A stretch of 64,000 bases of DNA from Megalopta genalis (Eukaryota > Arthropoda > Insecta > Hymenoptera > Halictidae). The stretch is taken from the NCBI RefSeq assembly GCF_051020955.1, contig NC_135018.1:2836001-2900000 (forward strand). Direction: 5' to 3'. Made by a program: the position numbers and the translations under genes. Position 1 is the first letter of the stretch. Every line of letters begins with the position of its first letter. This document shows positions 1 to 9,295 of this stretch, piece after piece. The notes under the pieces were generated by a model. It was given only the letters and a program-made list of their open reading frames with translations, was not told the DNA's origin and ran no database searches.

Positions 1-109
1 ACGGTGAGTCGAATACACTATTTTACGGTATTGAAAATATCTGTATCGATTCTTCCTCGCGATCTGTATATCAATTCTTAACTGTATTTTAGTATTAGAT
101 AAAATAATG

Positions 110-157
110 AAAATAATATAGGATCTATATATATATATATAGATCCTATATTATTTT
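110..157. repeat. Perfect palindrome in AT-rich DNA
   Basis: Two 17-bp arms (110-126 and 141-157) are exact reverse complements around a short (TA)n centre, with GGATCT as the only non-AT core. It could extrude as a hairpin. No terminal motif or target duplication identifies it as a transposon. Confidence 0.8.
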
Positions 158-550
158 ATATATAATAGATATTATTATATAGATATAATAATATATCTAT
201 TAATAATAATAATAATAATATATTATATTATAGTAATTATATTAATATAATAATATATAATAATAATATAATAAATAATTATATTATATTAATATTAATA
301 ATAATAATATCTATTATTATATAGATATATAGATATATTATATAGATATATATATATATAATCTATATATTATATAGATATATAGATATATTATATAGAT
401 ATATATATATATAATCTATATATTATATAGATATATATAGATATATAATCTATATATTATATATATAAAATATATATAATATTATCTATATATTATATAT
501 ATAAAATATATATAATATTATCTACATATTATCTATATAATCTATCTATT
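158..550. repeat. AT-only minisatellite
   Basis: The stretch is almost purely A and T, with repeated blocks such as ATATAGATATATAG and ATCTATATATTATAT in slightly varied order. Many blocks are self-complementary. There is no coding content. Confidence 0.85.
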
Positions 551-1432
551 TTTTTTAATTAACGAAGAGCACGCAGATCTCTGTAAGGCACGTGGCACGT
601 ACATGCAAATCTCTATAAGACACGTACTTTTTATTCCAACGAGAGTTCCACGATATTAAATTCTCAACGAGCATTCGGCTACCGTGAATACTAAACAAAC
701 CATGCGAAATAATCCCGATCGTTAGTTACACCATAACAATTCATTAAATTCCCTAGTAGATTCGTCGCATGAGTTTCAAATCGTTTCAATATGCACTCGC
801 TTTATTTATTTATTTACTAATAAACGGACATGGGCCCGTGGTAGTACATAGAACTTATAATAAAGAACTATAGTACAGACAGAAAAACATAATAGAGGCA
901 GAATAAAAATATAAATTATGAGTTAGAAAAACTCTTTAACTATCATATATTTTTTTAAAACGCCTTTATCTATCATTTGGTCCAATTGTCCAAGAATCAC
1001 GGTCCAATTGTCCAGTATCTTCGATACTGAAAATCTGGACAAGTCTACATGCTCGACTAATTCCTACAAAACAATAGTTTTTTCTTTTTACATAATTACC
1101 GTGCGTTGCTTAATACCCGAAGGACGAACCTCTTTGACAAAAACTCGGCTCAGCATGTTCGGTATCATTCGCAGATCTATTTGTCAATTTCTCGCAGCAT
1201 ATTTTTTTCAGGTACTCCATTCGAACACGTTAGTTCCACTGTACATCTTAATGACACAGTTATTGTTCATTCTCAGGCCGGTCAAAAGTTATGTGGCGAC
1301 GAATGGTATATCAGCGGTGAACAACGGGTCTGGAACTCGGTCCAACCGGGTCTTGACCCCGTCTGTCTGCAGTAAGGAACTCTAGCTATCTGTTAGCAGC
1401 AGTTGAAACGAACTGCAAACCATTGTTTAGAG
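551..1432. other. Unique sequence, no gene recognised
   Basis: Ordinary AT-rich sequence. A (TTTA)n run at 801-818 would read as a (TAAA)n tail on the minus strand, as seen at the 3' end of some non-LTR retrotransposons, but no upstream coding remnant supports that. The open frames here (for example about 125 codons at 1008-1385) look like chance frames. Confidence 0.5.
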
Positions 1433-1642
1433 CAGGGGTGTCAAGCTCAAAAGCCAACTTGGGCCAAATAAACAATGCTTAACTTTAAGTGGGCCGCAAA
1501 AAGAAAATCAACGTTCATAGAAACAAATATTTTTATTTTGACTAGTACATTGTAATAAACATACATAAAGTTAAATTATTGTTTACGTCCTGATACTTGA
1601 CATCAAAAACGTTCATCTCGGGCCGCGAGTTTGACACCCTCG
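1433..1642 (-). mobile_element. hAT-type MITE, copy 1
   Basis: This 210-bp non-autonomous element starts CAGGGGTGTCAAGCTC and ends with the degenerate inverse GAGTTTGACACCCTCG. It is flanked by near-matching 8-bp direct repeats, GTTTAGAG at 1425-1432 and GTTTAAAG at 1643-1650. An 8-bp target duplication with CAG-type ends is the hallmark of hAT elements. The copy at 4951-5158 is the same element in the opposite orientation. No transposase is present. The strand is assigned relative to that better-preserved copy. Confidence 0.8.
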
Positions 1643-1664
1643 GTTTAAAGTTTGCAGTTTGTGG

Positions 1665-1816
1665 ATTTCTGATAACATTAGCATACGAGCTTTCTATCTC
1701 TTTCGTAGGATCTTTCCGGCGACACATTTCGTGTAATTTATCAAACGCAAGCATCGAAAGACGCGTTACAACTTTATTAAAAAAAAAGAAGAAAAATAAC
1801 GCAAACACGAAATTAT
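1665..1816 (+). repeat. 152-bp dispersed repeat, copy 1
   Basis: The segment runs from ATTTCTGATAACATTAGC to CGCAAACACGAAATTAT and matches 5469-5622 almost base for base in the same orientation, including an internal A-rich stretch. I see no terminal inverted repeats and no clear target duplication. It may be an internal fragment of an unidentified element or a small segmental duplication. Confidence 0.85.
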
Positions 1817-1882
1817 GTCCATTTGCCAGTCCCAGTCTATTTGGGACTGTTCCACAATCGTCGTAGCGTCTTGGACAAGCTC

Positions 1883-2210
1883 TTAACACTTTATCGTCCG
1901 GTCGTGGTTGAGGCTGCCACTCAGTAAGGACTGGCTTAGTCGCGCGCGCATTTGCTCCCAGTACCGGCTAAATTTTCGCTATTCATTGTGTTGTGCTTAT
2001 TCCTTTAAAAATAATAATAAATAATAATATAATTATTATAATTATAATTCATAAGGATATGGGGAGGTCAGCATACAGGAGGTCAGCTACTAACAAAACA
2101 GTAAAGAAGCGAAAACCGTCGATAGCTAAAAGTCGATTAATAGGCTATCGGTCGATAAGCATTGGCAATCGAAAAGCCGATAAATAGGCTAGCGGTCGAT
2201 AAAGTGTTAA
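1883..2210. mobile_element. piggyBac-like MITE (TTAA-flanked)
   Basis: The element is bounded by TTAA at 1883-1886 and at 2207-2210. Its ends are inverted: TTAACACTTTATCGTCCGG on the left against TTAACACTTTATCGACCGC read inward from the right. TTAA target sites with ends starting CAC or CCC are characteristic of piggyBac elements. The right part holds a subterminal direct repeat with the core AGGCTATCGGTCGATAA (AGGCTAGCGGTCGATAA in the second copy). No transposase remnant is convincing. Confidence 0.75.
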
Positions 2211-2826
2211 GCGTTACGTCAACGGAGCGTCTCGCATAATTTCGGTAAACCGAACTCGCGCGAATGGCAACGAGACTCGACCACCGTGTCCCTCGGCCAG
2301 GGTTTATCGTAGCATAATCTACGCGAGAGTTGCGAGGGCCTCGTTAGCCGCTTCTTATTGAAAGAAGCGTTGCACAGTCCTCCAGCAGAGCTTGAAGCCC
2401 CAAAAAGCGAGGAGACGAGGTTGGCCTTTCGAGACCATCTCAACGAAACATGTGAAAAAATTTCATTTAATTGCCAGAAACTATATACCGTGAAATAAGA
2501 GTGTTTATGCTACTTTGGGTCCAAACGGACCCGAGCACTGCGGGGTCCGAGCGTCCATCATTTTCCATTTCCTTGGCCTGCGTTCTTTTATCTACGAAAA
2601 TATATAGAAATTGATTTAGCAAAGTAATGGACAATATCTTTAACATTGTTGCACTCTCGCGACAATGGACGACGCAGTAAATATTTAATCGAATTGGATC
2701 CTCGACGGTGGCCTAGACCGTTAAACGACATCGAGAGCCGACCTCGGCGAACGGGGAAGACGTTCGATGAATTATTTTGCCGGAACTCCGAGAAGTGGTC
2801 GAGAGTCATTTAAATGGCCAAATATG
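2211..2826. other. Unique sequence, moderately GC-rich
   Basis: No gene is recognised. A short palindrome GGGTCCAAACGGACCC sits at about 2517-2532; GGTCC recurs shortly after. This could be a worn transposon end, but no partner end was found. Confidence 0.5.
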
Positions 2827-3052
2827 TACAGTAATGTCTCTCTAATTGACGCTAAGATTGTCCACAGAAATGGGCAATTTAGGGAGAGGAGACACGATTA
2901 TTCGAGCCTTGCGGATCGTTTTTATGGTCACGAATTGTCAACAACTATAAGAAAAAAAAACGAGCAACAAGGCTCGAATAATCGTATCTCATCTTTCCAA
3001 ATTGTCCATTTTTGTGGACAATTTGTGCGTCAGTTAGGGAGACATTACTGTA
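2827..3052. mobile_element. MITE-A, full-length copy
   Basis: The element is palindromic: TACAGTAATGTCTCTC at the left and its inverse at the right (ending ATTACTGTA). The arms carry ATTGTCCAC, GGCTCGAATAATCG and TTTTTATA blocks in mirror order. The boundary TA dinucleotides suggest TA target duplication, so a Tc1/mariner-type MITE is likely. The loop contains an A9 run. The same family recurs at 14.3, 42.5 and 50.5 kb. Confidence 0.8.
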
Positions 3053-3196
3053 CACAGTAATGCGGCTCGTTTTTATAATTGTGGACAATTTATAACTATA
3101 AAAATAAATCACAAGGCTCGAATAATCGCATCTCCTCTTTCCAAATTGTCCATTTTTGTGGACAATTTGTGCGTCAGTTAGGGAGACATTACTGTA
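3053..3196 (+). mobile_element. MITE-A, partial copy abutting the previous one
   Basis: This is the central and right part of MITE-A, joined directly to the full copy. It ends in the same GGGAGACATTACTGTA terminus. Such head-to-tail half copies are also the building block of the array at 42.5-43.8 kb. Confidence 0.75.
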
Positions 3197-3608
3197 TTGT
3201 ACTGCGGTGTTTTATAAAAGTAATAGAATCTAGCATTTTATAGCTTGTGAATCTTCTAAAAATGAATCTCATAATTTTGTATACGTTTAATACTGATCAC
3301 TTATGGCTTGCAAGTAACATAACGGATTTATTATTACTTAACCCCTTAATGTGCACGCTCGAGTTAACTCGAGCGCGCTAAACTGGCCAAATTGTGCACA
3401 CTCGAGATAATTCGGGCGGCGTTGTACTTTATGTTGCTATAATTTTTCACACTCGAATGCAATCGAGAATTGAAAATAACAATGTGAAAGCAAAAAAGAA
3501 AAATAATCGTTTTATTGATATTTATCATTTACATGGGATTGTAAGCTATAACACTTACTTATTCAAGTATAAAATATATCCTTTTTCTACTTATCACTTA
3601 CGACTTAC

Positions 3609-3667
3609 CTCTTCCTTGTGAGTCGCTTTCCGACAGCGTATTCATATCCAGATTCTGATTCGCTCAT
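3609..3667 (-). pseudogene. Possible transposase first-exon remnant
   Basis: On the minus strand an ATG at 3667 opens 19 codons starting MSESESGYEYAVGKRL. It runs without a stop into AG|GTAAGT (intron would begin at 3608), a perfect donor consensus. Acidic, Ser/Glu-rich N-termini are common in piggyBac transposases, and the host element has TTAA ends. The frame is very short and nothing downstream continues it, so this is a weak inference. Confidence 0.2.
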
Positions 3668-3709
3668 TTTTCAATATATATTTTACTAAAATATAATGTA
3701 AAATAAAAT

Positions 3710-3710
<1 letters not shown>

Positions 3711-3745
<35 letters not shown>

Positions 3746-3772
3746 GTAATAGTAATAATAGTAATAGTAATA

Positions 3773-3820
<48 letters not shown>

Positions 3821-3822
3821 GT
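3711..3822. repeat. (TAA)n/(TAG) trinucleotide microsatellite
   Basis: A run of AAT/AGT trinucleotides inside the TTAA-flanked element. The poly-isoleucine minus-strand frame it creates is an artefact of the repeat. Confidence 0.9.
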
Positions 3823-3990
3823 AATATTCTGAAAATTAGAAATCATACCAATTGTATAAATATCCATTATTTTTGTATTTTTGTAATTTTCTTGCCAAGA
3901 CAAACGTTCTAAATTGTGTTTCTTTACATTAAAAAAAATTGATTTCTTTTGGCCGGCCTTTTTCAAAAAAACTGTGCATTAAGGGATTAA

Positions 3991-4831
3991 CTAGAACCTC
4001 TAGTTAATAATTTAATTTAACTAACCTCTGTTCTGTGCGTTTCTTCGAAATCGTTGTGACATCGAATTCAATTTCGCGCATCAGAAATCAATTTCATTAT
4101 CACCGTTTGTGTAGAGGTATCGTCACCATCCGGAAGATCGATGTTGCATAATTATATAGTTTATGGCGTGTCACGTTTCGACGGTACGCTGCCTATGGTC
4201 TCCTCGTGGAGGAGGCAACCTTTCGTTGTTTACTTATTTGAGAAGCGCTGCCCGTTTAGGCAGAGATAGTACCTTTAATCGGCTTACTCGTGGACGCTTC
4301 AATTATGCTAAAATCAACTTAACCGAAACCCGTATTAAACAAATTAATAGGCTCCTTAAAGTGTCTGTTTAAAGCTCATCTGTTCAATTAACGATTGTTA
4401 TACGTCGTGGTGGTAATTTGAAGCCTGTAATATATCGTGTAATCGATATTTTTCACTTTTTCCGTCTCCTCTTTTAGTAAACAATTTGCAATTGTAAAGC
4501 GAGGATAGGAATACTTTACTAATTAGGATCACTGAAATTCTGAAGAAGAAATACTGAAAAGAAGACAGGAAAATACAAAGTGACGAGTGAAAAATACGAT
4601 CATTGTAGTAGAAAAGAAAGTTTAGGAGATATTGGTTGCGAAGTGTTTTCTTCTTGAGATTTAGAAAGCGATTTACAAACAGAATATTAAAAGATACCGA
4701 TAAGGTTATCACGAGCTTCGATATTTATTCATTTATTATAAACTATTCAAGCTACTATTGCTCGTCCTTTTGCAGATCCTCGGTGTAATAATAATAATAA
4801 TAATAATTGTGATATACTGAAATAAAAACGA
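3991..4831. other. Unique sequence, no gene recognised
   Basis: AT-rich sequence with a short (TAA)n run near 4787-4806. The open frames at 4163-4372 and on the minus strand at 4398-4712 show no family resemblance that I recognise. Confidence 0.5.
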
Positions 4832-4948
4832 AACAGCGTTTTTTTGTCAATAACTCGTAAACGAAGCCTCGAATTGCATTTTCGCAAAGGAAAAAGTTAC
4901 TTCAAATCACCTCAGGAACCCCACACTTCTCCCCATTTCACCCTGTAC
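4832..4948 (+). mobile_element. MITE-C, right half
   Basis: It contains the family's arm in order: TCAATAACTCGTAAACGAAGC, GCATTTTCGCAAAGGAAAAA, CTTCAAATCACCTCAGGAAC and the terminus CACCCTGTA. The left half is absent. The hAT-type MITE at 4951 inserted right at its terminus, and the target duplication CTGTACAA includes the last bases of the MITE-C end. Confidence 0.75.
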
Positions 4949-4950
4949 AA

Positions 4951-5158
4951 CAGGGGTGTCAAACTCGCGGCCCGAGATGAACATTTTTGATGTCAAGTAT
5001 CAGGACGTAAACAATAATTTACCTTTATATATGTTTATTACAATATACTAGTCAAAATAAAAATATTTGTTTCTATGAATATTGACTTTTTTTGCGGCCT
5101 ACCTAAAGTTAAGTATTGTTTATTTGGCCTAAGTTAGCTTTTGAGTTTGACACCCCTG
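4951..5158 (+). mobile_element. hAT-type MITE, copy 2
   Basis: The 208-bp element begins CAGGGGTGTCAAACTC and ends with the exact inverse GAGTTTGACACCCCTG. A perfect 8-bp target duplication CTGTACAA flanks it (4943-4950 and 5159-5166). It is better preserved than the inverted copy at 1433-1642. No coding capacity. Confidence 0.9.
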
Positions 5159-5166
5159 CTGTACAA

Positions 5167-5468
5167 CGTTATAGAGAGTTCTGAATTAAAATAAATGGAA
5201 CTGCTTTGAACGCGCAACGTACAGATGAAGCGTTAAGATAAAAATGCGTACGCAATTAGAAAATTGCCTGCTCGGACGCGTTTGCATTATCCTATGCAAA
5301 CTATGACTTACGCTTTACGTGGAACCATTTGCACGTGCTGCGATCTTTCCCGTAAAATACTCGCAGTCATATCTTACGTTATATGCGATAACTATCGCGC
5401 CGCGGCTAATGCCATCAGAGATTCATTAATGCAAATGTATGCAAAATTCGCTATGCATTCTTATACCA
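5167..5468. other. Unique sequence
   Basis: Short interval between repeats. A chance open frame is present but nothing is recognised. Confidence 0.5.
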
Positions 5469-5622
5469 ATTTCTGATAACATTAGCATATGAGCTTTCTA
5501 TCTCTTTCGTAGGATTTTTCCGGCGACACATTTCGTGTAATTTATCAAACGCAAGCATCGAAAGACGCGTTACAACTTTATTAAAAAAAAAAAGAAGAAA
5601 AATAACGCAAACACGAAATTAT
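5469..5622 (+). repeat. 152-bp dispersed repeat, copy 2
   Basis: Near-identical to 1665-1816 in direct orientation, 3.8 kb apart; the internal A-run is two bases longer. Both copies lie close to an hAT-type MITE, but on different sides, so they were not simply carried with it. Confidence 0.85.
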
Positions 5623-5722
5623 ACAGCCGCATTGAATCAGTGTAGGGGACTCTATGAAACTTCGCTACGAACCCGGCCCTCTGCTTAACATTACCCTAAC
5701 AGTTTTAATTATGATGCAATTA

Positions 5723-6306
5723 TTGGGTTGGCAACTAAGTAATTGCCGATTTGTTCAATGAAATAAAAAATTGTTTTTACTTGGAACGAAGTTTAATCTG
5801 TAATGTATTTTCCATTTTGTTCGATGACCTTTTGTCATCTCTCTGACAACTTGAAAATTCCACGCTCGTAGAAAGTCCGATCCTTTTCGGCCAAAAACTG
5901 AGTTAAGTGAGATTTTACAGCGTCATCGTCGTTAAAAGTTTTACCACGAAGGGAGTTGTCCAGGGATCGAAATAAGTGGTAATCCGATGGCGCGAGATCA
6001 GGGTTATACGGTGGGTGTAACATCGATTCCCAACCAGTATTCATCAATTTTTGCCGAGTGGACAAAGACGTGTGCGGCCTAGCATTGTCCTGGTGGAAAA
6101 TGACACCTTTACGATCGACCAATTCTGGTCGCTTTTCCTTGACCGCTGCATTCAATTTGCCCAGTTGCTAACATCCACGGATAATAAAAAATAACATAAT
6201 AATAATAATAATAATAAATTTATAATATAACATTTACGGATATTATAAAAATGGGAGTGAGAGACATTTATAACTGAAATCGGCAATTACTTAGTTGCCA
6301 ACCCAA
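5723..6306 (-). mobile_element. mariner element, internally deleted copy 1
   Basis: The ends are inverted repeats: TTGGGTTGGCAACTAAGTAA at the left, with the inverse ending TTGCCAACCCAA at the right, each bordered by TA. At 584 bp it is less than half the roughly 1.3 kb of an intact mariner. The transposase reads on the minus strand and only its C-terminal part survives. The 5' part has been replaced by an AT-rich (ATA)n stretch. The right end is the founder of the tandem array that follows. Confidence 0.9.
5835..6155 (-). pseudogene. mariner transposase C-terminal remnant (D34D)
   Basis: The frame encodes the last third of a mariner transposase, the DDE/D-type enzyme that cuts and pastes the element at TA sites. 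The second and third catalytic aspartates are visible in QDNARPHTS and DLAPSDYHLF, with exactly 34 residues between them. The helix-turn-helix DNA-binding domain and the first aspartate are missing. The frame has no genuine ATG: the nominal start is a Leu codon inside the conserved QLDKLNAAVKEK stretch, and an amber codon stands immediately upstream. It also ends early, at SER followed by TGA, where the copy at 58.5 kb reads through SERW. It cannot be functional. Confidence 0.9.
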
Positions 6307-6371
6307 TATAATAAAATGCTATAATATAGCATTATACGTATAATAAAAAATAACATAATAATAATAATAAC

Positions 6372-6421
<50 letters not shown>

Positions 6422-6574
6422 TTTATAATATAACATTTACGGATATTATAAAAATGGGAGTGAGAGACATTTATAACTGAAATCGGCAATTACTTAGTTG
6501 CCAACCCAATATAATAAAATGCTATAATATAGCATTATACGTATAATAAAAAGTAACATAATAATAATAATAAC

Positions 6575-6633
<59 letters not shown>

Positions 6634-7176
6634 TTTATAATATAACATTTACGGATATCATAAAAATGGGAGTGAGAGACATCTATAACTGAAATCGGCA
6701 ATTACTTAGTTGCCAACCCAATATATTATCAAAACCTCCTCGTTGAGACTGAGGCTAATCCTTTTATTGGTTTCAATATTAACACTATGCCGTCCGGTGG
6801 CACCACGCTGGTGCCATGCAAAAACTATCTGTTGTATGCCGGTGGTACCACTTTGGTGCCATTTTAGAAAACTGAAATAACATTTGAACTATATTTCTTG
6901 GGTGTTAAAAAAGTCAGCAAGCTGACTATAGCATTGTGGTCGCTTTTCCTTGACCGCTGCATTCAATTTGTCCAGTTGCTAACATTCGCGGATAATAAAA
7001 AATAACATAATAATAATAATAATTTTATAATATAACATTTACGGATATCATGAAAATGGGAGTGAGAGACATTTATAACTGAAATCGGCAATTACTTAGT
7101 TGCCAACCCAATATAATAAAATGCTATAATATAGCATTATACGTATAATAAAAAATAACATAATAATAATAATAAC

Positions 7177-7208
<32 letters not shown>

Positions 7209-7361
7209 TTTATAATATAACATTTACGGATATTATAAAAATGGGAGTGAGAGACATTTATAACTGAAATCGGCAATTACTTAGTTGCCAACCCAATATA
7301 ATAAAATGCTATAATATAGCATTATACGTATAATAAAAAGTAACATAATAATAATAATAAC

Positions 7362-7411
<50 letters not shown>

Positions 7412-7499
7412 TTTATAATATAACATTTACGGATATCATAAAAATGGGAGTGAGAGACATCTATAACTGAAATCGGCAATTACTTAGTTGCCAACCCAA
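6307..7499. repeat. Tandem array of the mariner right end
   Basis: The subterminal piece (TAACATTTACGG, GGGAGTGAGAGACAT, then the inverted terminal repeat ending CCAACCCAA) is repeated head to tail. Ends fall at 6306, 6509, 6721, 7111, 7296 and 7499. Units are 185-212 bp, with a variable (TAA)n tract and a small palindrome AATGCTATAATATAGCATT. The 6721-7111 interval holds a 130-bp TTAA-flanked MITE and a second piece of mariner coding DNA. The 6307-6721 and 7112-7499 blocks resemble each other, so there is a higher-order duplication. Confidence 0.85.
6779..6908. mobile_element. 130-bp TTAA-flanked MITE (piggyBac-like), copy 1
   Basis: It starts TTAACACTATGCCGTCC and ends GGGTGTTAA, so the outer 7 bases are inverted and TTAA borders both sides. 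Inside, a degenerate direct repeat reads GCCGTCCGGTGGCACCACG and GCCGGTGGTACCACTTTGG, each part palindromic (GGTGCCAC / GGTACC). A near-identical copy sits in the same context at 59132-59261. Confidence 0.65.
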
Positions 7500-8765
7500 T
7501 ATATCTACGCCGCGTTTCTTGGTGCTTATACATTTTAAGTAGAGACGGCAACGATGTCTTCGAAGTTTCATTGAAGAAACTGCACTCGCACATTGTATTT
7601 CTCGTTTAACGAAAGTTAATTAGGCAATTTACATTCGAACGAACGAGTTACATCTTTGCAAACAAAATTCTGCCTCTGCTCGCAGATCCGCGAATCGTTT
7701 GGTTAATCGGAAACGAATCGAGTCGGCGAATTGATCGGTTCGACGCGAAGCTGGGTCAAAGCTGTTCGTTTAAATCTTCCGTGCTCATAGAACCGCGGAA
7801 CGCGTAAGCAACTTTGCATTCACGTGATCGTAAAAGTAGAGTGATTTACGTACACGTAAAATTTGACCGTTTGTGCATTCGCTGCACGTGTACCTCGTAC
7901 GCGGCAACGTTTGGCGAAAAGCTGACAATTTATGCTAGAACTCGCGCGGACGGTATCCATTAGATTCGGCTACATTTAAACTCGCGCGATAAAATTCTTA
8001 TTGTTTCTTTGCCGGATCTGAGTTCGCCGTTGAATGTCCATAAAGCATTTCGCACGTGGCCCGGCATGACCCCGTCAAGCCGACGACGGTTGGATTAAAA
8101 AAAAAGAAGAAAAAGAAAGTGACATAGAAAGGCATTGTGTCTTATCTCGCGCTGAAGCCGAGGGCCACACTTGACACAATTAGTATCGACCGACGTTTCT
8201 ATTTTTACTATTTTCTGCTCTCCTAACATTTTCGTCCACTCCTTCTCGGATGCGTTTGCGAATCCGTGCGGTGAACTCGCCGACTCCTTTGCCCCCCCCC
8301 CCCCCAAAAGTAGACGCTCGCCGCTGTCGCAGAGTACAATGTTCCTAATAATGCATTCTACAAGATGGCACTGGCCTTCTTTGCAGTCTGCATTCGCGTC
8401 CCAGCTTGCACTTGACCAGGGTTCACTCAGATCTGCCGGCTGCAATTCTGACCTCTGAATATATTTCTGCGAGAAATTACTGCAATAAGAATTTATTCGT
8501 GGAGAAATTAATTTGGGAAATAATCGATTTGAATAAACGTGATAGAACATAGTGTTTTCCCATGGTTTATTATATAGGTTATTTACTTATTTATTTATTT
8601 CTTTATTTTATTTCTTCCATAGTTCATTTATTTATTTCCATAGTTCGTTGATTAATTTCTTCCATGTTCATTTTTACAGTTAACGTTGTATTATTAAATT
8701 AAATAATATAATATAAGTTTTGTTACATAATTGTTAAGCTTACGTGTAGGATGTACACTCAGTTC
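7500..8765. other. Unique sequence with a poly-C tract
   Basis: No gene is recognised. A run of 14 C at 8292-8305 stands out in AT-rich DNA. The open frames that cross it on both strands (8095-8550 minus, 8171-8458 plus) read proline or glycine runs through it and look accidental. T-rich (TTTA)n sequence lies at 8580-8640. Confidence 0.5.
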
Positions 8766-8819
8766 TGTGCTCAAATTACTATACTATAATCTAGTATACT
8801 TTAAAATTGCACTCCTGCG

Positions 8820-8852
<33 letters not shown>

Positions 8853-8903
8853 TCAAATTACTATACTACAATCTAGTATACTTTAAAATTGCACTCCTGC
8901 GAT

Positions 8904-8935
<32 letters not shown>

Positions 8936-9295
8936 CAAATTACTATACTACAATCTAGTATACTTTAAAATTGCACTCCTGTGATTCTCTCTGTGCTCAA
9001 ATTACTATACTACAATCTAGTATACTTTAAAATTGCACTCCTGCGATTCTCTCTCTCTCTCTCTCTGTGCTCAAATTATTATACTACAATCTAGTATACT
9101 TTAAAATTGCACTCCTGTGATTCTGTGCTCAAATTACTATACTACAATCTAGTATAGTTTAAAATTGCACTCCTGCGATTCTATGCTCAAATTACTATAC
9201 TACAATCTAGTATAGTTTAAAATTGCACTCCTGCGATTCTGTGCTCAAATTATTATACTACAATCTAGTATACTTTAAAATTGCACTCCTGCGAG
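8766..9295. repeat. 58-bp minisatellite with variable (CT)n inserts, 8 units
   Basis: Units start (at GCTCAAATTA) at 8768, 8851, 8933, 8995, 9069, 9127, 9185 and 9243. The constant part is GCTCAAATTACTATACTACA, ATCTAGTATACTTTAAAATT and GCACTCCTGCGATTCT. Unit length falls from 83 to 58 bp because the (CT)n run between units shortens from left to right. TATACTA and TAGTATA form a small hairpin in each unit. Confidence 0.95.

Larger units (their letters stand above)
3338..3990. mobile_element. piggyBac-like element (TTAA-flanked, about 650 bp)
   Basis: TTAA lies at both ends (3338-3341 and 3987-3990). The ends are imperfect inverted repeats: TTAACCCCTTAATGTGCAC on the left and TTAATCCCTTAATGCAC read inward from the right. 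A 14-bp palindrome CTCGAGTTAACTCGAG-like block lies just inside the left end. The middle has a long TAA/TAG microsatellite. A short minus-strand open frame with a splice-donor-like end (3609-3667) may be a transposase remnant. Confidence 0.7.

Noticed and set aside
1197..1216. Second recursive-splice-like site (TTTTTTTCAG followed by GTACTC)
   Set aside because: The donor half GTACTC is a poor match, and it lies upstream of the only candidate exon.
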